A DNA stretch of 64,000 nt from Acinetobacter sp. UBA3106. Lineage in GTDB: Bacteria; Pseudomonadota; Gammaproteobacteria; Pseudomonadales; Moraxellaceae. The stretch is taken from assembly GCA_002365595.1 (NCBI GenBank), contig DFAM01000010.1, positions 124,001-188,000 on the forward strand. Reading direction: 5' to 3'. Both the position numbers and the translations under genes were made by a program. The notes beneath the pieces are model-generated. The model saw only the letters and a list, made by a program, of their open reading frames with translations. It was not told the origin of the DNA and did no database searches. Shown here one piece after another: positions 1 to 6,640 of this stretch. Position 1 is the first letter of the stretch. Each line of letters starts with the position of its first letter.

Positions 1-81
1 AATGATTGTGCAATAGCATAGATTCATTTCTCATTACCTAAAGTCTAGGTAACACATCTGAAAACTTAACTGCTCTACATC

Positions 82-97
82 TAGTTCAAATGAACTA
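82..97. repeat. Short perfect palindrome upstream of the replication gene
   Basis: TAGTTCA and TGAACTA are perfect inverted repeats around AA. The site lies about 50 bases upstream of the ribosome-binding site of the phage-type replication gene. It could be an operator or part of a replication origin; the sequence does not decide. Confidence 0.4.
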
Positions 98-148
98 TCG
101 AGGTGTGGGGTTTTCTGCATTCTAAATTTCATTAAAAGGAGAATTATC

Positions 149-1084
149 ATCCAAAACTTTAATCTTAACCTATCAAACAATGAGGAAGAAGCTAACTTAA
201 ATTTATACGCAATTGATTATCTGAAGATAGAAATACAACTAACTAATAATCCAAGTAAGTTATCTGAAAAAGTAGTTATTCCTTTTGTAAAGTGTGGTAC
301 TGAATATTTTCCACAACAAGAATCTTATGGTCAACAATGGATACAAGGTTCTCATCGTGACCAAATACAAATTAAATCTAAGAATGAAAATACATTGCTT
401 ATACAAGGTAATTTCTTTAAATGGTTATATGGACATAACGTCACAGGCACTACCGATTTAATGGGTCTGGTTGCTGAAACAGTTCGTCAGTTATTACAGC
501 GTTATGATGCTTTAATGCCAACACAAGATGAGCTAGATAATATTAAGCAAGGGATGTTTAAGATTCATCGTATTGACTTGAATAAAGCGATTCTATTTGA
601 AGATAAACAACAAGCTCAATTGTATTTGGCAATGATCAAAGAGCATGGTACTTATCCACGGCGTAAGAAAGAAACGCATGGGAATGGCACTTACTTTGGT
701 TTGAAAAGTACACGTACCACTTTGCTTTATTACCATAAAGGAACTGAGGTTAGTTCACACAAGAAACAGCAACAACGCATAACAGCAGAATTAAAAGCTT
801 ATGCTGATTGTATGGTGCGATGTGAGGTTCGTTTATTCAGTCAGCATCTACGTGATAACAACTTAAATTATGGTTATCAGTGGTGTGAAAATTTAGTAAA
901 GCAGATTGTTGAAGAACAGCATTCTTTATTAAATCTACCACCTCCAATAACGGAGGCGGATTTAGAACCAAAATATGTAAGATTCTTGGCAACATCAAGG
1001 CAGGGTGCATTACCCATTGCTTATACACCTAAGACCATTGCTCGATATAAGCGTGATTTAGCTAAGCTTGGGGTATCTGTATGA
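149..1084 (+). CDS. Phage/plasmid replication initiator, II/X (gpII-like) family, start codon apparently lost
   Basis: This resembles the replication initiators of filamentous phages and related plasmids, which nick one strand to start rolling-circle replication. Recognition rests on the block beginning LIQGNFFKWLYGHNVTG and continuing with DLMGLVAETVRQLL, which fits the family pattern (G-N-x-x-K-x-x-x-G-H-N). The frame is open from position 62 with no ATG, GTG or TTG until a TTG at 395, yet the stretch 149-395 reads like the family N-terminus (IDYLKIEI, then a short strand-rich segment). A good Shine-Dalgarno (AAAAGGAG, 134-141) sits 7 bases before ATC at 149, where one base change from ATG would explain the missing start. 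From 149 the product is 311 residues, a normal family length. Its stop overlaps an ATG of the next frame (ATGA, 1081-1084). It may be a decayed prophage gene or use a non-standard ATT/ATC start. Confidence 0.7.
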   Translation: MQNFNLNLSNNEEEANLNLYAIDYLKIEIQLTNNPSKLSEKVVIPFVKCGTEYFPQQESYGQQWIQGSHRDQIQIKSKNENTLLIQGNFFKWLYGHNVTGTTDLMGLVAETVRQLLQRYDALMPTQDELDNIKQGMFKIHRIDLNKAILFEDKQQAQLYLAMIKEHGTYPRRKKETHGNGTYFGLKSTRTTLLYYHKGTEVSSHKKQQQRITAELKAYADCMVRCEVRLFSQHLRDNNLNYGYQWCENLVKQIVEEQHSLLNLPPPITEADLEPKYVRFLATSRQGALPIAYTPKTIARYKRDLAKLGVSV

Positions 1085-1134
1085 TAAATGGAAATGAGTC
1101 TGTAACACGCAGTATAGGAGGAAATAAGGGGGAT

Positions 1135-1347
1135 ATGAATATGATGTACACAAAGCTACGCTTAACGATTAAAGATGTTTGTCACATGCTGTCGGTAGAG
1201 CGTGATAAATTAAATAAATTAGTTAAAACTGATCCAAGCTTTCCAAGACCAATAAAGGAAGGGGCAAGCAGGCAAGCTGCTGTATATTTTGACTACAACG
1301 AGTTAGTAAACTGGTGGGAAGATCAAAAACAAGCTCGATATAGCTGA
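1135..1347 (+). CDS. AlpA-like helix-turn-helix protein
   Basis: A small protein of about 70 residues with an MerR/AlpA-type fold: the segment LTIKDVCHMLSVERDKL looks like the helix-turn-helix, followed by FPRPIKEG and a Trp-rich C-terminus (VNWWEDQKQ). AlpA-family proteins regulate integrase or excision genes on prophages and islands. The first in-frame ATG is at 1081, overlapping the stop of the replication gene as ATGA, which would give 88 residues. Purine-rich AGGAGG (1116-1121) and AAGGGGG (1126-1132) precede ATGs at 1135, 1141 and 1144, and the fold begins only after these, so a start there is preferred. Its position behind a phage-type replication gene supports a mobile-element regulator. 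Confidence 0.6.
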   Translation: MNMMYTKLRLTIKDVCHMLSVERDKLNKLVKTDPSFPRPIKEGASRQAAVYFDYNELVNWWEDQKQARYS

Positions 1348-1359
1348 TGTTTGATAAAG

Positions 1360-1390
1360 ACCAAGATAGCTTATGTTGTCTTGGTTTTTA
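1360..1390 (+). terminator. Probable rho-independent terminator after the AlpA-like gene
   Basis: ACCAAGA (1360-1366) pairs with TCTTGGT (1379-1385) across a 12-base loop, followed by a T run. It separates the replication/AlpA pair from the next gene. Confidence 0.6.
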
Positions 1391-1440
1391 ATAATGATTA
1401 GTTAATGTGAGCCTATTACTATAAGTGTTGAAGGATTAAT

Positions 1441-2448
1441 ATGAAACAATATGAAGCATTGTTTAAAGATGATGAAATAGATAAATATCCATTTGAAGAA
1501 ATCCCATTAGATACAGACTGTATTCTGATGAGTGAAATGTATATGGAAGATTTTGATAAAGAGCTTCAAAAAATGCTTCAAGGGAAAGATAGCAATCCCT
1601 ATAAAATAGGTTATGGTGCTAGAGTTGCGTTCAGAAAAATAAATAGTAGTTCGATTAATTTATCTTGGTATGCTAATACTCATACGAGATTTCATGAAGT
1701 ATCAGTAACTCTATCTAAAGAAAAAATTAAAAAGTGTGTAGGTTGTTGGCGTTACGATATTAAACCATATGTGTTTGTTGATCATGAATGGTTGGAACAA
1801 CTCTATTTAAAAGAGTATTCAATATTTGCACTAATTGATGCAATTGGAGTAAAAAAAGCTATACAAGATGGCATTCTTACAAAAGATAAATTAATCGAGT
1901 TAAGAAATGCAATTGATGAGTTAGCGCATACTGAAAAAGACATTGCTTTTATATCCTTTGCAGATAGTCTTATTTTGAAAACCAATTGGGTGATTGGGTA
2001 TTTTGATAAAGGGATAACTTCTTCTTATAAACCTGAAAAGATTCTTCATGTAATAAAAGAGCTTGATAATATTTACCAAGATATCCTGGGACTACCGATT
2101 TATGCTGTGCTTACTCAAGGTGATAATGAATATCATGGTGAATCTTTACTTCATATATCAAAAAACCAGAATCATATTTGCCTAAATAGTCTAGGTGTAC
2201 CTTTTGCTGAACTTATGGCTATAGAGAACTCTGCAAAAAAAGCGATAAAGACTGGAATACACCCACCAGCACAACTTTACTTAGATGAGCAATTTTATCG
2301 ATCAATTGATTTCAAATTTGAGTTCCAAAAAAATGATAAACCCAAAAATCTATATTCACCAATCATGAAGAGTACGGATTCAAATTATTTTTATGGATCG
2401 TGTAATACTTTATTGGATAATTTGAAGAACGATAAAGATAAAATTTGA
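1441..2448 (+). CDS. Hypothetical protein of the phage/island remnant
   Basis: A 335-residue protein with an ATG preceded by AAGGATTAAT. No family is recognised. It is soluble, rich in Lys, Asp, Glu and Ile, without signal peptide or membrane segments. A short hydrophobic strand followed by FADSLIL near residues 160-170 recalls strand-turn elements of class III nucleotidyl cyclase folds, but that is too little for assignment. The AT-rich coding style matches the upstream replication gene and it ends just before an integrase fragment, so it is probably cargo of the same mobile element. A defence or host-interaction role is possible but not shown. Confidence 0.6.
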   Translation: MKQYEALFKDDEIDKYPFEEIPLDTDCILMSEMYMEDFDKELQKMLQGKDSNPYKIGYGARVAFRKINSSSINLSWYANTHTRFHEVSVTLSKEKIKKCVGCWRYDIKPYVFVDHEWLEQLYLKEYSIFALIDAIGVKKAIQDGILTKDKLIELRNAIDELAHTEKDIAFISFADSLILKTNWVIGYFDKGITSSYKPEKILHVIKELDNIYQDILGLPIYAVLTQGDNEYHGESLLHISKNQNHICLNSLGVPFAELMAIENSAKKAIKTGIHPPAQLYLDEQFYRSIDFKFEFQKNDKPKNLYSPIMKSTDSNYFYGSCNTLLDNLKNDKDKI

Positions 2449-2555
2449 AAGTATTTGTATGGTATTTTGTATGGTGTGTATTTTTATTTTAATTAATAAA
2501 ATATAAATCAGTAACTTATGTTTTAAATTTAATTGACGCCACCCCGACTGAATGT

Positions 2556-2592
2556 AAAAAAGCCTTTAAACTCAATGTTTAAGGGCTTTTTT
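2556..2592 (+). terminator. Strong terminator hairpin
   Basis: Left arm 2556-2571 and right arm 2577-2592 pair almost perfectly (AAAAAAGCCTTTAAAC with GTTTAAGGGCTTTTTT, loop TCAAT). It has U-rich tails in both directions, so it can stop transcription of the 335-aa gene and of anything coming from the other side. Confidence 0.8.
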
Positions 2593-2625
2593 ATTGGCTG
2601 TATTGTCCGATCCTGTCCTAAGCGA

Positions 2626-2676
2626 TTTGACCCAATTTTTGCTTTGTGTGGGTCAATATTGGGACAATTTGACCCA
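2626..2676. repeat. TTGACCCA repeats upstream of the integrase stump
   Basis: TTTGACCCA occurs at 2626-2634 and 2668-2676, with the inverse TGGGTCAA at 2649-2656. Three copies within 51 bases directly before a phage integrase start would suit arm-type recombinase or repressor sites. No flanking copy of an attachment core was identified. Confidence 0.45.
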
Positions 2677-2707
2677 CTAAATAAGTTTAATTACCTGCGA
2701 CAAAGAT

Positions 2708-2830
2708 ATGTCACTTACTGATGTGATGTGTAAAAAAGCACTGCCGCAGGAAAAACAGTACCGTCTTTCTGATATTAACGGTCTGTCATTACGAGTCGAT
2801 CCGAATGGGAAAAATAATGGTCTAAACTAG
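2708..2830 (+). pseudogene. Truncated tyrosine-type phage integrase (N-terminal stump)
   Basis: Forty codons from ATG to TAG encode an N-terminal DUF4102-like arm-binding segment: KKALPQEKQYRLSDINGLSL followed by RVDPNG. This is the characteristic beginning of P4-type integrases (K-x-Y-x-L-x-D-x-x-G-L-x-L-x-V-x-P-x-G). Intact family members are about 400 residues; here the frame stops right after PNGKNNGLN and no catalytic domain (R, H-x-x-R, Y) follows. The element at the left of the window has therefore lost its own integrase. The stump lies after the strong terminator and the TTGACCCA repeats. Confidence 0.8.
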
Positions 2831-3088
2831 ATTCAACTATTCAACGTAATATTTTCTATTTATTAGCGCTTATGGCTTTACAGATCACGAACAATGGATG
2901 AGGTGAAATTAAGTTTATCTAGTTGATTTTTATAAAGTGAAAGATAATTTAAGTCAATTAGAGTTGAACCTTATTAAAGTTGAAGAAAGTGAAGTCCAAT
3001 CATTAGATTATAGTGAAATTAAAATGACTAAAAATAGTCGTATTAATCATAAGGCTAAATAAATTAAATAGAAAATTAGAGTTAGTGA

Positions 3089-3232
3089 ATGATTAAAAAT
3101 GTGGGTTTGGGAATTGGACTGGGTTTAAATTATAAACTGGTTAACCAGATTATTCTGACTGCTAATTATTCATATGTATCAGGTGACAATAAGTTTTTTT
3201 GGCGACCTCGGATAATAGACTTTATATACTAG
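3089..3232 (+). pseudogene. Fragment resembling an outer-membrane beta-barrel strand pair
   Basis: Forty-seven codons containing GLGIGLGLNYKLVNQ and ILTANYSYVSGDN, an alternating hydrophobic pattern typical of porin or OmpA-type strands. There is no signal sequence or usable ribosome-binding site, and the reading degenerates after residue 36. It is most simply the relic of a larger outer-membrane gene; it could also be chance. Confidence 0.35.
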
Positions 3233-3426
3233 GTAGTAGTGATACGTTAAACGACTCATAACTTGTTATTAGCATAATAATTCAATCAATATTTTAGTTT
3301 TTTAATGAACCATAATGACATCATATTGCGACTCAACCGATGTCATTATGAGTGTAAAACGATTTAACCTAGGTCATTTTTTGGTAAATGATTTTTTATA
3401 CTCAAGGTCCATAACAGGATTGTTAT

Positions 3427-3467
3427 TCCCAAATAGAAATGTCCTATATGGACATTTCTATTTGGGA
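3427..3467. repeat. Perfect 18-bp inverted repeat (hairpin)
   Basis: Arms TCCCAAATAGAAATGTCC (3427-3444) and its exact reverse complement (3450-3467) flank TATAT. The stem is AT-rich and followed by CTTTTATA, so it could act as a weak bidirectional terminator. The exact symmetry inside otherwise decayed DNA suggests selection or recent arrival. Confidence 0.7.
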
Positions 3468-3531
3468 CTTTTATACCTGGACTTTGCATAAGAGATTTTA
3501 TGTTAAATAAAAAATATTTATGATTTCTTCA

Positions 3532-3568
3532 AAATAAGAAAACCGCCTCACAGGCGGTTTTCTTATTT
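3532..3568. terminator. Bidirectional terminator
   Basis: AAATAAGAAAACCGCC (3532-3547) and its exact reverse complement (3553-3568) flank TCACA. A GC core with A/T tails on both sides is a classical bidirectional rho-independent terminator. No intact gene now ends at it, consistent with lost flanking genes. Confidence 0.8.
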
Positions 3569-4025
3569 AATATTGCTATTTATCAAAATTTAAAACGGTA
3601 AAATTTGGTGGTTGATATATGATTTGTGCATGGGAAAAAATCGTCATTCCCGAAATTAAAAACATCAATATCGTTATTATGGCACTATATAATTGCATTC
3701 ATTACTTATCAAACCTAATAGACTAGCATATTACATTATATTGTTACATTTACCATATAAAATTGATTTTATTTTATTTTTTATAAAATATGGATCTTTT
3801 ATTAGAAAAATAAATATATATATTAAAAAACTTGATTATTTATATTTTTAGTGTATATTTAACTTAACTAGAAAAAAGTCTTGTTTCGGTAAATCTTCTT
3901 TAAGTATCGTAGTTTTAGTCATAATCCTTCGTTTTTTCAGATTTTAAGTCTCATTCTTTATTATTTCAAAGTTATAATCAGTCAATAAATTGACTAAAAA
4001 TTATTAAAAATTAGTAGGATATATT

Positions 4026-4241
4026 ATGTCAAACTCAAATGTTGTTAAAGGTACTGTAAAGTGGTTCAACGAAACTAAAGGTTTTGGTTTTATTCAACCA
4101 GAATCAGGTCCAGACGTTTTTGCTCATTTCAGCGAAATCGCGAATTCAGGTTTCAAAACCTTATTCGAAGGCCAGCAAGTTGAATTCAGTGTAGCTCAAG
4201 GTCAAAAAGGACCGAATGCTGTAAATATTGTTGCTATCTAA
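4026..4241 (+). CDS. Cold-shock protein (CspA family)
   Basis: A 71-residue single cold-shock domain, a nucleic-acid-binding OB fold acting as an RNA chaperone in the cytoplasm. Both RNA-binding motifs are visible: KGFGFI (residues 18-23) and VFAHF (31-35), after the KGTVKWFNETKG start. The length is that of the family. A long AT-rich untranslated leader is likely, since no gene lies upstream and a perfect AGTCAA/TTGACT hairpin sits 30-46 bases before the ATG; csp leaders are known for temperature-dependent folding. A clear terminator follows, so it is monocistronic. Confidence 0.95.
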   Translation: MSNSNVVKGTVKWFNETKGFGFIQPESGPDVFAHFSEIANSGFKTLFEGQQVEFSVAQGQKGPNAVNIVAI

Positions 4242-4259
4242 GTAATAATAGGCAGTAAT

Positions 4260-4285
4260 AAAAAGCACTTATGAGTGCTTTTTTT
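4260..4285 (+). terminator. Terminator of the cold-shock gene
   Basis: AAAAAGCACT and AGTGCTTTTT form a perfect 10-bp stem around TATG, followed by more T residues. Confidence 0.9.
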
Positions 4286-4340
4286 ATACTCTAAAATTTG
4301 TTTTACAAGTTGAAAAAATCTTTAAAAAATAGGATATAAG

Positions 4341-4571
4341 TTGCTAAAAATAAATGATTTAATTGCAAGATCTAAAAATGGTACTGAAATTATTGTTTTA
4401 TTAATTCCCTTCAAAAAAATGCAGAATACACGTCAAGGTTTTAAACAAATTGAAGTTGGTAAAAGAGGTCTGCTGGAATCTGGAATAGAGGTTGATTTAA
4501 ATTTGGATGGCCGTACATTTTATACTTCTCTAAATCAGTTATTTAAATTAAATCATAAATTTGTTTATTGA
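4341..4571 (+). CDS. Small hypothetical protein
   Basis: A 76-residue basic protein that would start at TTG (4341), preceded by AGGATATAAG. It has a hydrophobic strand (IIVLLIPF) near residues 17-24 and no transmembrane helix or signal peptide. No family is recognised. It lies between two terminator hairpins and close to another small gene on the same strand, an arrangement fitting stress or island genes, but function is unknown and the TTG start is uncertain. Confidence 0.45.
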   Translation: MLKINDLIARSKNGTEIIVLLIPFKKMQNTRQGFKQIEVGKRGLLESGIEVDLNLDGRTFYTSLNQLFKLNHKFVY

Positions 4572-4639
4572 TAAAATTATTAAAAATCAACAATTTATTT
4601 AAATTTTTTTCACTACGATTTTATTAAGGTTATATATAT

Positions 4640-4837
4640 ATGTTTAAACAGAGTCTCAGCGTGAAAGATCAGTTTGGTGTTAAACGCTCTATTCAAGCAA
4701 CAGTGGATCATCAGTTTGCCACTACGCAATCTCATGCGAATATAAAACATATCACTGTTGATGGTGAAGATATTCGTCCCAGTTTTGAAATGTTTTTCCA
4801 GAGCACTATAAGCGGAAAAATTTTTAAAATTACATAA
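4640..4837 (+). CDS. Small hypothetical protein
   Basis: A 65-residue protein (MFKQSLSVKDQFGVKRSIQ...) starting at ATG after AAGGTTATATATAT. It is soluble, with predicted alternating strands and no recognised domain. The next hairpin (4910-4946) can serve as its terminator. Codon use is ordinary for the region. It may be cotranscribed with the 76-aa gene 68 bases upstream. Confidence 0.5.
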   Translation: MFKQSLSVKDQFGVKRSIQATVDHQFATTQSHANIKHITVDGEDIRPSFEMFFQSTISGKIFKIT

Positions 4838-4909
4838 ATAATGCGAATTTTCAACTCGTACTTTTTTATGTGTATCATTGGAAGTTAGAGAATAACTCCA
4901 TCAAATTGG

Positions 4910-4950
4910 AAGGACTGATTTCTTTATTACGCAACATTCAGTCCTTTTAA
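4910..4950 (+). terminator. Probable terminator after the 65-aa gene
   Basis: AAGGACTGA (4910-4918) pairs with TCAGTCCTT (4938-4946) across a 19-base loop and is followed by TTTAA. Confidence 0.6.
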
Positions 4951-5077
4951 TTTAAACTGGAATATTAAATCGTATACATAACCATTTCAAAAATAATTGT
5001 TTATGATTAAAATTTGGTGCAGCTATAGCATCTACTACTAACCATGATTTATTGAAATTTAAAGTGAATTTTAATGG

Positions 5078-5216
5078 TTACTTCGCTTCAAATTCACCGA
5101 CTCTATGGTCATGAAGTTCAAAGAAAAACTCCTTTAACCTTTTAAATTGAGTACTATTCTGAAAATTTGGAGATTCTTTTAAAAAGTTATAAATTTGTTC
5201 TTGGACTGCTCCCAGG
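5078..5216 (-). pseudogene. C-terminal tail of a disrupted unknown gene
   Basis: On the minus strand an uninterrupted frame of about 45 codons ends at TAA (5078-5080). It contains VQEQIYNFLKESPNFQ and FFFELHDHRVGEFEAK. Composition is protein-like, but there is no start, and upstream the frame runs straight into the insertion-sequence relic at about 5217-5240. It is best read as the 3' end of a gene cut by IS insertion. The product family is not recognised. Confidence 0.5.
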
Positions 5217-5237
5217 TATCCTAGACATGAGACAGCC

Positions 5238-5452
5238 TCATTTTGAAGCTGCTTCAAAGGCTTCTGGACTCATCCCATCAAGATGCGAATGACGCCTGAT
5301 TCGATTGTAAAACATCTCGATATAATCAAACACATCTGCACGGGCCATTTCTCGAGTTTTATAGATTCTCTTTTTAATTCTTTCCTTCTTCAAGCTGCTA
5401 AAAAAGATTCTGCAATAGCGTTATCCCATGAGCAGTATACTGCGCAAGTGAG
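5238..5452 (-). pseudogene. IS3-family transposase (OrfB) C-terminal fragment, frameshifted
   Basis: On the minus strand the conserved end of an IS3-type DDE transposase is legible: CSWDNAIAESFLAA, a frameshift, then KKERIKKRIYKTREMARADV, FDYIEMFYNRIRRHSHLDG, MSPEAFEAASK and stop (5238-5240). The WDNAxAESF block with the catalytic Glu and the FDYIExFYNxxRxH block are hallmarks of the family. The N-terminal two thirds, OrfA and one end of the element are missing. GAGACAGCCTC-type sequence beside the stop may be the remaining terminal repeat. The element is dead. Confidence 0.85.
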
Positions 5453-5487
5453 TGTATGATCGGGTTCATTTGGCCTACGTCGCTACA

Positions 5488-6189
5488 CTATGCTACCGCA
5501 ACATTAAATAATGATCCGATCCAAGCACTGAATAACATGGCGATAATACCCCAAAGCATGACCCGAACCGAACCTCTCCAAATACTTGCACCGCCAGCAT
5601 AACTGGCTAAGGCTCCCATAATTCCGAGGCTTAAAACCCCAATCAGCATGACGCCTTTCTCTAAGTATGACTCAGGCAGAAGCATGATTGAAATTAAGGG
5701 AAATAATGAGCCTACAGTAAATGCAGTGGCTGAAGAGAATGCAGCGCGAAAGGGTTGGGCAGAGGTATGGGCTGAAATACCAATTTCATCACGAGCATGT
5801 GCGTCTAAAGCATTGTGGTCAGTCAGTTGTTGCGCGACTTCTTGTGCTAAATCAGGTTGTAATCCACGCTGTATATAAATATTCTTTAGCTCATTTAATT
5901 CATGTTCAGGATGGCGTTGTAATTCACGTCCTTCCATCTCTAAATCATTCTTTTCAATGTCTTGTTGTGATTTAACGGAGATATATTCACCCGCAGCCAT
6001 TGATGCAGCCCCAGATATTAATCCGGCGACACAGGTGATCAGTAAAGTGTGGGTAGATGCTCCACTGGCCGCTATTCCCACCACAAGACTTGTGACTGAA
6101 ATAATCCCGTCATTTGCCCCCAGCACAGCCGCACGCAACCATCCAGCACGTTCGAAATAATGTTTTTCAAGATGATATGAATGGCGCAT
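5488..6189 (-). CDS. VIT1/CCC1 family transporter (iron/manganese)
   Basis: A 233-residue integral membrane protein of the VIT family, which moves Fe2+ or Mn2+ across membranes. The N-terminus HYFERAGWLRAAVLGANDGI matches the family opening (R-x-x-V-L-G-A-N-D-G-I-x-S-x-x-S-L-V-x-G). The second helix carries AGLISGAASMAAGEYISV, with its conserved Met, Gly and Glu. An acidic, His-containing cytoplasmic loop (residues 75-135) corresponds to the metal-sensing region, followed by three C-terminal helices. Start ATG is supported by AAAGGAA at 9-base spacing. It stands alone, between an IS relic and a divergent ABC operon; no Fur box was recognised. Confidence 0.9.
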   Translation of the reverse strand: MRHSYHLEKHYFERAGWLRAAVLGANDGIISVTSLVVGIAASGASTHTLLITCVAGLISGAASMAAGEYISVKSQQDIEKNDLEMEGRELQRHPEHELNELKNIYIQRGLQPDLAQEVAQQLTDHNALDAHARDEIGISAHTSAQPFRAAFSSATAFTVGSLFPLISIMLLPESYLEKGVMLIGVLSLGIMGALASYAGGASIWRGSVRVMLWGIIAMLFSAWIGSLFNVAVA

Positions 6190-6640
6190 AATGTATATTC
6201 CTTTTTTATTATCATGCTGATTATAGTTAAATTTATTGAATTTGTAGATATTATTATTGGCTTATTCAAAAACCTTGCTTAACAAGAAAGGATAATAGTT
6301 CGCGGCTCAGCACCCTGTGTTACAAACACAAGTTAAAAAATATTTTGAGTACTTGATCAATTATTTTACGAGCGTACTAAAAGATTTTAAAAGCTAATTT
6401 TACTTAACCTAGTACTTAGTAGATCATTTATTCCCTTTAATCCACAAATTTAGAGGTACTGATAATCCGTCCTAATGTTCTCTCCTATACAAAAAAATAG
6501 ACAAAATGTATCTGGGGAAGACATAGTAGTCCAGTGAATGAATATAACAGTCTTATTTATAAATTAATTTAACTACAAATAATGACGAGAAATAGGAAAA
6601 TGATTTCACTTCTAGTGGAGTAAAGTGAAATCATTTTAGA
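6190..6640. other. Intergenic region between the VIT gene and the ABC export operon
   Basis: No gene was recognised in 450 bases. It contains part of a dif-like XerC half-site overlapping the VIT start (6184-6199) and a 15-bp inverted repeat at its right end (6597-6637). Divergent promoters for the VIT gene and the ABC operon must lie here. Confidence 0.6.
6597..6637. repeat. 15-bp perfect inverted repeat before the ABC export operon
   Basis: AAAATGATTTCACTT (6597-6611) and its exact reverse complement (6623-6637) flank an 11-base spacer. It ends four bases before the first possible ATG of the adaptor gene. It may be an operator or the hairpin of a leader or terminator. Confidence 0.7.

Larger units (their letters stand above)
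2831..4025. other. Decayed non-coding stretch between the integrase stump and the cold-shock gene
   Basis: No intact gene is visible in about 1.2 kb. Short plus-strand fragments look like former coding sequence: one ends KMTKNSRINHKAK-stop near 3060, and one at 3089-3232 resembles a beta-barrel piece. Two perfect hairpins (3427-3467 and 3532-3568) are separate entries. The last 150 bases are probably the long leader of the cold-shock mRNA, including a perfect AGTCAA/TTGACT hairpin at 3980-3995. Confidence 0.6.

Noticed and set aside
1441..2448. Nucleotidyl-cyclase-like defence gene
   Set aside because: Only one short strand-turn segment (FADSLIL) resembles the fold; catalytic residues could not be assigned.
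2533..2721. A 62-codon open frame across the terminator and TTGACCCA repeats
   Set aside because: It runs through a perfect terminator hairpin and has no ribosome-binding site or protein-like composition.
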